Part shown: positions 27,624-36,682 of the stretch, piece after piece
How the letters are laid out: each line of letters begins with the position of its first letter
Numbering within the stretch: position 1 is the stretch's first letter
Program-made: the position numbers and the translations under genes
DNA from: Pelolinea submarina
GTDB lineage: Bacteria; Chloroflexota; Anaerolineae; Anaerolineales; Anaerolineaceae
Direction of reading: 5' to 3'
Assembly: GCF_003966975.1 (NCBI RefSeq)
Contig: NZ_AP018437.1
Location: 2,170,001 to 2,234,000 of the forward strand
DNA length: 64,000 bases
Notes under the pieces: model-generated
What the model was told of the DNA's origin: nothing
The model's input: the letters and a program-made list of their open reading frames with translations, nothing else
Databases searched by the model: none

Positions 27624-27955
27624 CAATATTCAAAAGCGTTGAAGAGGACGAGTAAGCGCTGAACGACGGCACAGAGAGCAGGCGATTGGTGAGAGACCTG
27701 CCCGAAACGAAAGCGTTGAATGGACCGCGGAGCTGTAGGCCTAAAGCAGAATTTGCAAGTAAGCCGAGCCGGAATGCCCCCGTTATTGGGCTAGAGTATA
27801 ACTCAATGATTTTTACGGTTGAACGTACTCGAAAAGAGTGAGCTGGCTTTTTCCCCTTGTGCATCACCGGGGAATTTTTTGTTAATAGCAGCTTAACTTG
27901 GGTGGCACCACGGACCGCGCGTTCGTCCCAAATCGGGATGAGCGCGTTTTATTTT
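27624..27955 (+). ncRNA. Tryptophan T-box leader
   Basis: Stem I begins GAAGAGGACGAGTAAGCG and has the AG-bulge region ACAGAGAGCAGGCGATTGGTG. The 3' side reads GTTGAATGGACCGCGGAGCTG, placing specifier codon TGG (27721-27723, Trp) in the specifier loop. The antiterminator carries the T-box GGGTGGCACCACGG (27900-27913). Its TGGC (27903-27906) would pair with GCCA, matching a tRNA with discriminator G as in tRNA-Trp. The terminator is CGCGTTCGTCCC (27918-27929) / GGGATGAGCGCG (27935-27946) followed by TTTTATTTT. Uncharged tRNA-Trp should allow read-through into trpB2. A further hairpin TTCCCC/GGGGAA followed by six Ts (27851-27880) sits at the stem III position. Confidence 0.95.
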
Positions 27956-27992
27956 AAGCACTCATCTCCAAATAAATTGACAGGAAAAGAAC

Positions 27993-28161
27993 ATGACTGA
28001 AATACAACTTTATAACATTTTCATGCTCACCTTACGGGAAGGAAGCATACCCGACCGAATCAGTTTTCATCCACCATGAAGGTCATTTGCATACCCGTCT
28101 GGAATTGTCATCTATTGATCGATTAAAAAACCATTATTTTAAGGAGAATTATCATGACTGA
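27993..28161 (+). pseudogene. Frameshifted small gene between T-box and trpB2
   Basis: An ATG (27993) with AGGA nearby reads MTEIQLYNIFMLTLREG and stops at 28077-28079. In the +1 frame the reading stays open from just after the ATG to 28161 and gives KEAYPTESVFIHH, EGHLHTRLELSSIDRL and [11 protein letters not shown]. Its stop overlaps the trpB2 ATG by 8 bases, a typical coupled-operon junction. Loss of one G at the GGG near 28036 would join both parts into one protein of about 55 residues. So either a recent frameshift, an assembly error, or a programmed +1 shift. I do not recognise the protein. Confidence 0.45.
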
Positions 28162-29518
28162 ACAAACCCGTTTTTTATTAAATGAATCCGACCTGCCTAA
28201 GCAGTGGTACAACATTTTAGCCGACAGCCCAAATCCCCCGGCTGCGGTTCTTAACCCGCAAACTCTTGAGCCGGTCACACCGGAATTTATGTCTGTCATT
28301 TTTCCCATGAATTTAATCATGCAGGAAATGAGCAGCGAGCGTTACATTGACATTCCCGAAGAAGTACGCGAAATTTACAAACTCTGGAGGCCGACTCCCC
28401 TCATCCGTGCCCGCCGTCTGGAAAAAGCTCTGGGTACCCCCGCACATATTTATTTTAAGAATGAGGGTGTTTCCCCCTCCGGCAGCCACAAACCCAATAC
28501 AGCCGTGGCACAGGCATATTACAACAAGATCGCCGGTGTGAAAGCCATGACCACTGAAACCGGCGCCGGACAGTGGGGTTCAGCTTTGTCCATGGCCTGC
28601 AATTTTTTTGACCTCGAACTGCAGGTATACATGGTCAAGGTATCTTATGATCTCAAGCCTTACCGCCGCATCCTGATGAACTCATTCGGCGCTGAAGTTT
28701 ACGCCAGCCCCACAGACACCACTGATTACGGCCGTTCTGTTCTAGCTGATAATCCGGACAACCCCGGTTCGTTGGGAATTGCCATATCCGAGGCAGTTGA
28801 AGTAGCAGCCAAATCCGGCGGCACAAAAAAATACGGCTTGGGTTCCGTGCTCAATCACGTAATGATTCACCAAAGCGTTATCGGTGAAGAATGCCTCAAG
28901 CAAATGGACATGGCTGGCGAATACCCGGACGTCGTCATCGGCTGTGTGGGCGGCGGCTCTAATTTTGCCGGTATCGCCTACCCGTTTATTCGCGAGAACT
29001 TGAAGGACGGGCAGCGCACACGCTTGTTGGCGGTTGAACCGGCCGCAGTCCCCTCTTTGACCAAAGGCAAATATGCCTTCGATTACGGCGATACTGCCAA
29101 GATGGCGCCCGTTGTAAAAATGTACACGCTCGGGCATGGTTTTGTGCCACCCACCATACACGCCGGCGGCCTGCGTTACCACGGTATGGCGCCCAGCTTA
29201 TCGGCTTTATACGATGCCGGTCTGGTAGAAGCCACCACTGTTCCTCAGAAAGCGACTTTTGAAGCCGCCCTTCAGTTCGCTCAAACTGAAGGAATCCTGC
29301 CCGCCCCGGAAAGTGCCCACGCCATCCGCGCTGCCATCGACGAAGCATTGGACGCCAAGGAAAAAGGCGAGAAACGCGTGATTCTCTTCAATCTCTCTGG
29401 TCACGGCCATTTTGATATGGCCTCCTACCAGAAATACATGGCCGGTGAGCTTCAGGATTTTGCCTTGCCGGAGGACGCAATAAACGAGGCCATGGCTGCC
29501 CTGCCGCAAGTTTCCTAA
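28154..29518 (+). CDS. trpB: Tryptophan synthase beta-like enzyme, TrpB2 type
   Basis: 454 residues, longer than TrpB1 and typical of TrpB2. PLP lysine in [19 protein letters not shown] (about residues 109-128; Lys in SHKPN), [13 protein letters not shown] (about 136-148), phosphate-binding VGCGGGSN-like [11 protein letters not shown] (about 264-275), the TrpB2 [10 protein letters not shown] (about 337-346) and LSGHGHFD near the C-terminus. It makes tryptophan from indole and serine; TrpB2 enzymes lack the TrpA-contact features and often act alone. No trpA is near. The tryptophan T-box upstream confirms the role. AAGGAG eight bases before the ATG. Confidence 0.93.
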   Translation: MTEQTRFLLNESDLPKQWYNILADSPNPPAAVLNPQTLEPVTPEFMSVIFPMNLIMQEMSSERYIDIPEEVREIYKLWRPTPLIRARRLEKALGTPAHIYFKNEGVSPSGSHKPNTAVAQAYYNKIAGVKAMTTETGAGQWGSALSMACNFFDLELQVYMVKVSYDLKPYRRILMNSFGAEVYASPTDTTDYGRSVLADNPDNPGSLGIAISEAVEVAAKSGGTKKYGLGSVLNHVMIHQSVIGEECLKQMDMAGEYPDVVIGCVGGGSNFAGIAYPFIRENLKDGQRTRLLAVEPAAVPSLTKGKYAFDYGDTAKMAPVVKMYTLGHGFVPPTIHAGGLRYHGMAPSLSALYDAGLVEATTVPQKATFEAALQFAQTEGILPAPESAHAIRAAIDEALDAKEKGEKRVILFNLSGHGHFDMASYQKYMAGELQDFALPEDAINEAMAALPQVS

Positions 29519-29541
29519 ACCTATTCATTTCCCCTCTTATA

Positions 29542-29578
29542 AAAAGGACATTGGTAAACACTTCCAATGTCCTTTTCC
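29542..29578 (+). terminator. Terminator after trpB2
   Basis: AAAAGGACATTGG (29542-29554) pairs perfectly with CCAATGTCCTTTT (29564-29576), 9-base loop; the T-run is the end of the stem. Could act in both directions. Confidence 0.8.
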
Positions 29579-29598
29579 AATAATTACTTTACGACATT

Positions 29599-29619
29599 TG
29601 TCATATTGTTTATATGACA
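29599..29619. promoter_or_regulatory. Palindrome upstream of the gltB-like gene, possible operator
   Basis: TGTCATAT-TGTTT-ATATGACA, perfect 8-bp arms with a 5-base centre, 123 bases before the gltB-like ATG. The form is that of a dimeric regulator site. No regulator gene is adjacent. Confidence 0.4.
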
Positions 29620-29741
29620 TTCTTCCCTTTTTTCTCAAATATGCGATAAAATGAAGAACTTTACCTTAAAGCCAAAAACATTGATCACTTTTATAAGGCC
29701 TTGATTTATTGAATTCGTAAACAGTATTTAAAGAGGAAGCC

Positions 29742-32700
29742 ATGTCGATTAAACCCATACGCACTGATGTTTCACCCGATTCCCCTTATGGCCCGGAGCA
29801 TGATTCTTGCGCTCTTTACCTGAGCGCGCGAAAAAACGGTCAGAGTACTTTCGGAACTTTGAAACGGGCGTTGTGGCGCTTGGCAAACATGGGCCACCGC
29901 ACCGGTTACGTGCGCGGTGAAGGTGATGGCGCCGGCGTTCAAACCGATATTCCTCGCAGCTTGTGGGCCAAGAAACTCAGCCAGGCCGGCCTTCCGGCAT
30001 CATTGGCTACCCAAACCGGCTTCTGGGTAGGCCATCTCTTCATTCCCTTTGGCATGGATTACACTACCGTTCAAGCCAGTATTAACCGTGAATTTGACCA
30101 GGCCGGGTTGAATCTCCTGTTAGCAGAACCCGGTCCGGTTCGTTGTGAAGCGTTAGGCTTGAACGCCCAGACCAATCCTCCTGCGTTTTGGCAGTTGGCA
30201 GGATCGGCAAACCTGCCTGATTTGGAGAATCGGCTGTTTGTAGTCAAGCAAAATCTGGAACGCGAACTGCCCATTCATTTTGCCTCGCTAAGTTCATATA
30301 CAGTAATTTATAAAATGCGCGGTTCGGTAGAGACTCTGGCGCGTTACTACCCGGAACTGCAGGACCGTAGTTATGACACGGTCATGGTGCTGTGCCACGC
30401 CCGTTATTCCACCAATACCGTTTCGACTTTCGAACGCGCTCAACCTTTCGCACTTTTGGGCCATAATGGCGAGATTAATACCATCAATCGTTTCCGCCAG
30501 GAAGCCCGGCAGATTGGCGTCCAGCTCCCTCGGGATGGTTCCGACTCTCAGGATGTAGACCGCGCTTTGGAACATTTTTGTATAAATAACAACTTCAATT
30601 TAATGGAAGCCATGGAAATAGTCTTTCCGCCCTCTCCATTTGAAATCGACCAACTGACGTCTCCGTTAAGTGATATCTATACCCGTATGACTTTGGCTTT
30701 TGGTGCTTTTGCTCAGGGCCCCGCCGCCATTGCCGCCCGATACGGTGACACGGCCGTTTGCAGCCTGGATACGTTGGGGCTGCGCCCTTTATGGTTTAGT
30801 GAAACTGAAAAGGAATTCATTTTCAGTTCGGAACGCGGCGCTATTCAATTGGAAGACATGGTCACCGATTCGCGTCCCCTGGCTCCAGGTGAAAAAATGG
30901 GGCTGGTAATTCATCGCGGCCGGGATGTGGAAGTGCTCTCCCATCGCAAGATCCGCCAGCAAGTTATGAACACCAATCTCCAGCGCAGCTCGTCTTTAGC
31001 GGCGCTTTCATCCAATTCACCCGTAAGTCTGGATTCACAATTTGGACAGCAGATTCAGTTGCAGTCTGTTCAGCAGAATTCCCAACAGTCAAATGCCGCC
31101 TATGCTGTCCAAAACACGAGCTCTGCTCGTGTTTTATTTTCCCAAAATTCAGCTCTATCAGAAAAACTTACCATCCCGTTTAACATAACGGAACCCATCC
31201 TGGCGGCTGCCGGTTGGAGCCGAGAACAGGTGGACGATGTAAAACAGCAAGCCTTATCCGGACACGAGACTGTCGGTTCACTGGGTTACGATGGCCCATT
31301 GGCAGCCCTCAGCCGCAACCGGGTAAATTTATCGGATTATTTTAAAGAGACTGTCGCGGTTGTCACCAACCCGGCAATCGATCGCGGTCGGGAAGGTGAA
31401 GCCTTCTCCACCCGTGTAATTTTAGGCCAACGACCGGAAATCGCATCTCCTTCGATGAATGAGGACAGCCATCTACTATTATCCTCGCCGCTTTTATCCA
31501 GTCGCCTTCCCGGCAGTACCGATGATACGCATGTCTCAAGCGATGTTCCCATCTATCCGATGGAAGCTGTCGGCAAATTCTTTGGCCATCGTATGGTTTG
31601 GCTGTCCCTGGCAGTCCCGCAGGGTCAATCTTTTAATAAGTACATAGATAAATTAACTCAGGCGGCCGTGGAAGCGGTCAAAGCGGGTGCTCTCTGTCTG
31701 GTATTGGATGATTCCATCGCTATTGCTGATCATCAGTGTGTGCTTGACCCTGTTCTGGCGGTGGCAGCCGTTGACGATATTCTCCGCAAGAACTTTGAAC
31801 CAAAGAATTTGCGACGCCAAACCGGCATTATTGTCCGCAGCACATACATCCGTTGTTTGCACGATATCGTCATGCTCTGCAGTTTCGGCGCGGACGCCGT
31901 CAACCCGTATGCCATGCTCAGTATCGCCGCAGACACTGCGGGTGAGGATTCGGCACAGGCTATTACGAACTTGCTGCAATCCCTGCAAGTTGGGTTGGAA
32001 AAGGTTATCTCCACTATAGGCAGCCATGAATTGCGCGGGTATGGACGTGTAGCCAGCTCCATCGGATTAGCGCCTGAATTAGCCGGCATCTTCCATACAG
32101 CGAATTTCCTTGGCAGCCATTCATCCGGTTTATCCTGGCAGGCGTTGGAACAAGACGCGCAAAATCGCCGTGAAATTCTTGAAATGAGCAAGGCGCATTC
32201 CGGTAAACTTGCCTCTATCGACCACCTCTATCCTCACTTCTGGAAAGCGGTGGGAAGTTATACCAGTGCGCAGGGCGATTATCAGGACATTGTCATTAAA
32301 TACCGCGATCTGACTTCTCAGACTCCGGTGGCCCTACGACATTTGATAGATTTTAAAACCAGTCCCTCTGTGCTATCCACCGGCCAGGTGAATATTGAAA
32401 TCGGAGAGCATGCCATGCCCCTTGTGATCAGCGCCATGTCCTTTGGTTCTCAGGGTGAGGCGGCTTACAGCACCTACGCGCGGGCAGCGGATAAATTGAA
32501 CATTATCTGCATCAACGGTGAAGGTGGTGAAGTCCCTGAATTGATCGGCAAATACAAACGCAATCGCGGCCAGCAAGTAGCTTCCGGCCGTTTTGGTGTC
32601 AATGCGGAATTTCTGAACTCATGCGGTTTGATTGAAATAAAGATCGGGCAAGGCGCCAAACCCGGTGAGGGCGGTATGCTGCCGGCTGAAAAGGTTAATC

Positions 32701-34373
32701 CTCGTGTGGCCCAAGCGCGCCGTACCCCGCCCTTCGTAGCGTTGCTATCTCCCTCAAACAATCATGACCTGTATTCAATTGAAGACTTGGCGCAATTGAT
32801 TGAAGAGTTAAGGACGGTCAACCCGCATGCCAGGATTGGCGTTAAATGCCCCTGCGTGCCCGGCATCGGTGTGATTGCCGTGGGTGTGGCAAAAGCCGGG
32901 GCAGACGTGATCAATCTATCCGGTTACGATGGAGCCACCGGAGCCGCGCGCAAACACGCCATCCAACATGTTGGTTTACCGGTAGAAATTGGTGTAGTGC
33001 AGGCACATCGCGCCCTGGTGGAAGCCGGCATTCGCGACCGTGTGGAAATCTGGTGCGACGGCGGTATAAAAACCGGTGCAGATGTACTCAAAATGATCTT
33101 GCTGGGTGCCAATCGGGTAGGCTTTGCCACACTCGCCATGGTCGCCATCGGCTGCACCATTTGCCGTAAATGCAATCAGGGTACCTGCCATAAGGGCATT
33201 ACCACGCATATCAAAACCCTTGAAGAAGCTCAAAAATTGGGTATCAAAGATTTCACGCCGCTGGATATGGAAGCGTCTGTTATCAAGCTGGAGCGCCTAT
33301 TCAACGGTATTGGTGAAGAACTGCGTCAATTGACGGCTGCGCTGGGTGTATCCCGTGTGCAGGATTTGGTTGGCAAAGCCGATTTGTTGGAACAAAGCGC
33401 ACTGAATGATCGGATTGACCTTTCAGCCATGTTAGAGCCTGTTCCGGTTCGGCCCTACACCAAGCGTGAGCCAGGCATCGGGCGTCTGCTGACACGCGAT
33501 CGCAATCACCTGACCCGTTTCATCAGTGAGACAGTCCTGGAAGCGGTAGACGAAGGCGAGACAGAAGTCACCTACCAGGATCAAGTCATGGCCTATGACC
33601 GCGCGCTCGGATCGCATCTATTCGGCGCGCTCATGCGCCATCCGCAGCTCGACCATGAAATTGACCAATTGCATTTGCATTTCAGCCCCTCATCTATTGG
33701 CGGCAACGGTTTTGCAGCTTGGATTACAGGGAATATGGATGTGTTGATCGAAGGCGGCGCCCAGGATGGTGCAGCCAAAGGCGCTAACGGCGGCCGCGTG
33801 GCGATTATGAAAGGCCTCAATCACGACGGCCTGCGCATCGACGGCAGTGTTGGCAAAAGTTTTGCCTACGGAGCTCAGCAGGGTATTCTGCTGGTACAGG
33901 GCAATGCCGATTCACGTGCCTGCATCCGCTTATCGGGTGCCGACGTGGTTCTGGGCGGGCAAATCACCCATCCGATCGACGACAATGCCGGCAGCGTGGG
34001 TACCTCTGCCAACCTGAAAGGGTATGCCTGCGAATACATGACCTCAGGGCGCGTGATCATTCTGGGCGACCCGGGTCCTTGGGCTTTTTCCGGCATGACC
34101 GGCGGCGTGGTTTACCAGCTGTTGACACCCGAAATGGGCTTTACCCTGGACGTGCTGGAACGCCGCCTGGGTATCGGCGCACAGGTCAATATACTGCCGG
34201 TGGAGGGTCCCGATATTCTTTCCATTCAGGAATTGCTGAAGCATTATCATCAAGCATTGCTGCAAACCAACCAGCCCGAGTACGCCGAACAAATCAATCA
34301 ATTCTGCCTGCCCCAGGTAGCTCTATCTCGATTTGTTAAGATAGTGCCGCGTCAAATTACTCCGGTTGAGTAA
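29742..34373 (+). CDS. gltB: Glutamate synthase large-subunit-like protein with insert
   Basis: 1543 residues, about the size of GltB. Class II glutaminase domain (about 23-410; Cys23 in EHDSCALYLS, HARYSTNT and GHNGEINTINRF present). A Gln/Ser-rich low-complexity insert follows (about 412-475). The FMN synthase domain (about 850-1190) has EGGEVPELIGKYKRNRGQQ, GEGGMLPAEKVNP, NLSGYDGATGAARKHA and the iron-sulphur motif CTICRKCNQGTC. The GXGXG domain (about 1290-1480) has GGRVAIMKGLNHDG. It should make glutamate from 2-oxoglutarate and glutamine. Cys23 is not at the N-terminus as in classical GltB, so maturation would need a 22-residue cut. No gltD is adjacent. GAGGA before the ATG. The insert holds a terminator-like hairpin. 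Confidence 0.85.
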   Translation: MSIKPIRTDVSPDSPYGPEHDSCALYLSARKNGQSTFGTLKRALWRLANMGHRTGYVRGEGDGAGVQTDIPRSLWAKKLSQAGLPASLATQTGFWVGHLFIPFGMDYTTVQASINREFDQAGLNLLLAEPGPVRCEALGLNAQTNPPAFWQLAGSANLPDLENRLFVVKQNLERELPIHFASLSSYTVIYKMRGSVETLARYYPELQDRSYDTVMVLCHARYSTNTVSTFERAQPFALLGHNGEINTINRFRQEARQIGVQLPRDGSDSQDVDRALEHFCINNNFNLMEAMEIVFPPSPFEIDQLTSPLSDIYTRMTLAFGAFAQGPAAIAARYGDTAVCSLDTLGLRPLWFSETEKEFIFSSERGAIQLEDMVTDSRPLAPGEKMGLVIHRGRDVEVLSHRKIRQQVMNTNLQRSSSLAALSSNSPVSLDSQFGQQIQLQSVQQNSQQSNAAYAVQNTSSARVLFSQNSALSEKLTIPFNITEPILAAAGWSREQVDDVKQQALSGHETVGSLGYDGPLAALSRNRVNLSDYFKETVAVVTNPAIDRGREGEAFSTRVILGQRPEIASPSMNEDSHLLLSSPLLSSRLPGSTDDTHVSSDVPIYPMEAVGKFFGHRMVWLSLAVPQGQSFNKYIDKLTQAAVEAVKAGALCLVLDDSIAIADHQCVLDPVLAVAAVDDILRKNFEPKNLRRQTGIIVRSTYIRCLHDIVMLCSFGADAVNPYAMLSIAADTAGEDSAQAITNLLQSLQVGLEKVISTIGSHELRGYGRVASSIGLAPELAGIFHTANFLGSHSSGLSWQALEQDAQNRREILEMSKAHSGKLASIDHLYPHFWKAVGSYTSAQGDYQDIVIKYRDLTSQTPVALRHLIDFKTSPSVLSTGQVNIEIGEHAMPLVISAMSFGSQGEAAYSTYARAADKLNIICINGEGGEVPELIGKYKRNRGQQVASGRFGVNAEFLNSCGLIEIKIGQGAKPGEGGMLPAEKVNPRVAQARRTPPFVALLSPSNNHDLYSIEDLAQLIEELRTVNPHARIGVKCPCVPGIGVIAVGVAKAGADVINLSGYDGATGAARKHAIQHVGLPVEIGVVQAHRALVEAGIRDRVEIWCDGGIKTGADVLKMILLGANRVGFATLAMVAIGCTICRKCNQGTCHKGITTHIKTLEEAQKLGIKDFTPLDMEASVIKLERLFNGIGEELRQLTAALGVSRVQDLVGKADLLEQSALNDRIDLSAMLEPVPVRPYTKREPGIGRLLTRDRNHLTRFISETVLEAVDEGETEVTYQDQVMAYDRALGSHLFGALMRHPQLDHEIDQLHLHFSPSSIGGNGFAAWITGNMDVLIEGGAQDGAAKGANGGRVAIMKGLNHDGLRIDGSVGKSFAYGAQQGILLVQGNADSRACIRLSGADVVLGGQITHPIDDNAGSVGTSANLKGYACEYMTSGRVIILGDPGPWAFSGMTGGVVYQLLTPEMGFTLDVLERRLGIGAQVNILPVEGPDILSIQELLKHYHQALLQTNQPEYAEQINQFCLPQVALSRFVKIVPRQITPVE
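31111..31140 (+). terminator. Terminator-like hairpin inside the gltB-like coding region
   Basis: AAAACACGAGC (31111-31121), loop TCT, GCTCGTGTTTT (31125-31135), then ATTTT. A perfect 11-bp stem with T-rich tail, in frame within the Gln/Ser-rich insert (about residues 457-466 of the protein). Confidence 0.6.
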
Positions 34374-34405
34374 ATTGATCAAATAAACAGCTTTATAATC
34401 CGGAT

Positions 34406-35053
34406 ATGACCAACCCTAATCTAAAACCGGATAGTGATTCTGTTCTGCCATGCACAGCCCAACCGCTGCCGGATTGCGCTCAATGTGAAACCGGTGAGCG
34501 GTTGATGTGCCGCTACAAAGACAGGGATTTGCTGAACTTTTTCTCGATTGTTCTGCCTTACGCTGCCGCAATGATCACCGGTACCATATTAGCAGGGAAA
34601 GGGATATTCCTTCTCCTTTGGTTGGCATATTCACTTTTCTTTTTCATTGTTTGGGAAGCGCGCGTTCTTTGCCGGCACTGCCCGTATTGGGCTGCATCCG
34701 ATCGTATTCTGGAATGCCACGCCAATTCCGGCGTTTTTAAATTCTGGAAATATCAACCCAAGCCAATGAGCAAATCCGAAAGAATTCAATTTATCGTGGG
34801 CGCCTTAATCTGGTTGGTTTTTCCATTTCCGTTTCTTCTTCTCGGCGGCCAATATTGGATAGCCTTTATCGGATTCTGTGCGGCTTGCAGCGGTATCTAT
34901 ATTTTGTATTACAACGTCTGTAACCGCTGCCCCAATTTCTCCTGCCCGCTTAATAACGTTCCCAAAGTGTTGGTGGATGTATACTTGAAACGGAATCCAA
35001 AGCTGCTATCCGCCTGGCAAGAAGCCGGTTATCAAATCGAAAAGCAGGATTGA
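34406..35053 (+). CDS. Cys-rich membrane protein of unknown function
   Basis: 215 residues with four predicted membrane helices in two hairpins (about 44-62, 65-85, 130-148, 152-170). Cys clusters: CAQCETGERLMC before the first helix, CRHCPYW between the pairs, CAAC inside the last helix and CNRCPNFSCP after it, 12 or more Cys in all. The spacing suggests metal or iron-sulphur binding, or redox-active disulphides near the membrane surface. It lies 32 bases after the gltB-like gene in the same direction and converges with the ribonuclease. I do not know the family's function. Confidence 0.7.
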   Translation: MTNPNLKPDSDSVLPCTAQPLPDCAQCETGERLMCRYKDRDLLNFFSIVLPYAAAMITGTILAGKGIFLLLWLAYSLFFFIVWEARVLCRHCPYWAASDRILECHANSGVFKFWKYQPKPMSKSERIQFIVGALIWLVFPFPFLLLGGQYWIAFIGFCAACSGIYILYYNVCNRCPNFSCPLNNVPKVLVDVYLKRNPKLLSAWQEAGYQIEKQD

Positions 35054-35074
35054 CCCGCTTCATCTTTTCAGCAA

Positions 35075-36559
35075 TTATCGCCTGGAGGATTTTATTCTTT
35101 TAAAATCGATGTACCCTTTTTCCACGTTCACATCGATCAATTGAACATGGATTCGATCTCCTACATCCACCCCTTGCGTACCTTGCACCAGCTTGCCTTC
35201 CACGGGAATTTTTAATAATCTTACCCAGGTACCTTTTTGTGCGGCACCGGTGACGATGCCCTCGTACTTTTCACCAATATGCGATTTTAGCAGCAGCGCC
35301 GCCGCGGATTTACCCACCTGCCTTTCCACCTTGTTGGCGGCATCTTCGGCCTCCGTGCAGTGCGCAGCCAGTTCCTGCAATTCCGCATTAGTGTAAGGAA
35401 CGGGCTCATCATGCAACGCGGCTTTCAACAAGCGGTGGGTGATCAAATCCGGATAACGCCGGTTTGGCGCAGTGGAGTGGGCATAATCTTTTACCGCCAG
35501 GCCGAAATGTCCGGGCACAGCGCCTTGGGGCATCTCTGCCATATATTCTCCGGCGCCCATCAACTTGATGATAGTTAGGGATAAATCAGGAAAGGGCTCA
35601 GGATCTTCCTCTTTTTGTTTAATCAGAAATACTTCCAGCGCTTTTGAATTGGGCGTCTTAGGCAAGTCATAGTGGTGCTCGGCCGCAATTTTGACTATAC
35701 GCTCCCAACGTTTGGGGACGCGCACCACCCGCCGCAGCGATGGAAAATGGTTCTCCTCTAAAAATCGCGCGGTCACACCGTTGGCAGTTACCATGAAATT
35801 TTCAATCAGGTCTTTAGCACGATTGCGTTCTTCCTTTTCAAGGCTTTCAACTTGTCCGTCGGAGAATACAGCTTTAGCTTCAATTGTCTCCAAACTCAAA
35901 GCACCGTGTTCATGGCGGAACTTTTTCATCAGTTGGGCAGTCGCATCTTGTAAGCGCAGATTTGCAGCCAATCCGTCCACAGCCGCTACCTCTTCAGGGA
36001 TAGGCCCGTTGCCCTCCAGCCAGGCTGCCATGCTGTTGTATGCCAGTTTGGCGTAATTATGGGTAAGCGCCCGGTAAACCGAGCCTTTTAATAATGATCC
36101 GTCTGGATTGATGATCATCTCGATCACCATCGATACGCGATCCGCATCATAGTTTAAGGATGTCAGGTTAGTGGAAAGTTTTTCGGGCAGCATCGGAAAG
36201 ATTTTGGCAGCCGTGTAAACTGAGGTGGTATTATGCTGCGCGTGCCCATCCAATTTGGTGCCCTTTTTTACCAGGGCATCCACATCCGCCACAGCCACAT
36301 AGATCTTCGCCCGGCCTTCAGGCATCTCTTCCGCGGTTGTGGTCTGGTCCAGGTCAAGAGAATCATCATTATCTATGGAAACCCACAGCAGGTCTGTTAA
36401 ATCAACGAGTGAATCTCCGGAATCATGTGCCGGAGCCTCGATGCGCTCCAGTTCGGCCAAATCTTCCTTCGAAAACTCTGGCAGCAACCCTCTTTCAAGC
36501 ATAGCAGCATACGCAATACGTTCCAGAATCTCACGATGTTGTTCAATGTGTTGATCCAC
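35075..36559 (-). CDS. RNB-domain exoribonuclease (RNase II/R family)
   Basis: 494 residues. The RNB core (about 45-390) has the catalytic acidic cluster WVSIDNDDSLDLDQ (about 59-72), then KIYVAVADVDALV, NTTSVYTAAKIFPMLPEKLS, and HFGLAVKDYAHSTAPNRRYPDLITHRLL (about 350-378, with the conserved HSTAPNRRYPD). C-terminal S1-like domain (about 425-490; YEGIVTGAAQKGTWVRL). It lacks the N-terminal cold-shock domains of RNase R, so it is a short form. It should degrade RNA 3' to 5' with Mg. It stands alone on the minus strand, 123 bases from the NadE-like gene. Confidence 0.92.
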   Translation of the reverse strand: MDQHIEQHREILERIAYAAMLERGLLPEFSKEDLAELERIEAPAHDSGDSLVDLTDLLWVSIDNDDSLDLDQTTTAEEMPEGRAKIYVAVADVDALVKKGTKLDGHAQHNTTSVYTAAKIFPMLPEKLSTNLTSLNYDADRVSMVIEMIINPDGSLLKGSVYRALTHNYAKLAYNSMAAWLEGNGPIPEEVAAVDGLAANLRLQDATAQLMKKFRHEHGALSLETIEAKAVFSDGQVESLEKEERNRAKDLIENFMVTANGVTARFLEENHFPSLRRVVRVPKRWERIVKIAAEHHYDLPKTPNSKALEVFLIKQKEEDPEPFPDLSLTIIKLMGAGEYMAEMPQGAVPGHFGLAVKDYAHSTAPNRRYPDLITHRLLKAALHDEPVPYTNAELQELAAHCTEAEDAANKVERQVGKSAAALLLKSHIGEKYEGIVTGAAQKGTWVRLLKIPVEGKLVQGTQGVDVGDRIHVQLIDVNVEKGYIDFKRIKSSRR

Positions 36560-36682
36560 GATAACCTCTTTCTGAATAGATAGACATCGTACAAATTGAT
36601 TTTCATGTCTATTACGAATGGTTAAAATTGTATATCATCCCCCCAATATTTCGCAAATTGAGGAATTGACTATTCCAGGAAT

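Noticed and set aside
27571..27867. 98-codon minus-strand reading frame
   Set aside because: It is the reverse of the tryptophan T-box leader; the RNA structure explains the sequence and the frame has no ribosome site or recognisable protein.
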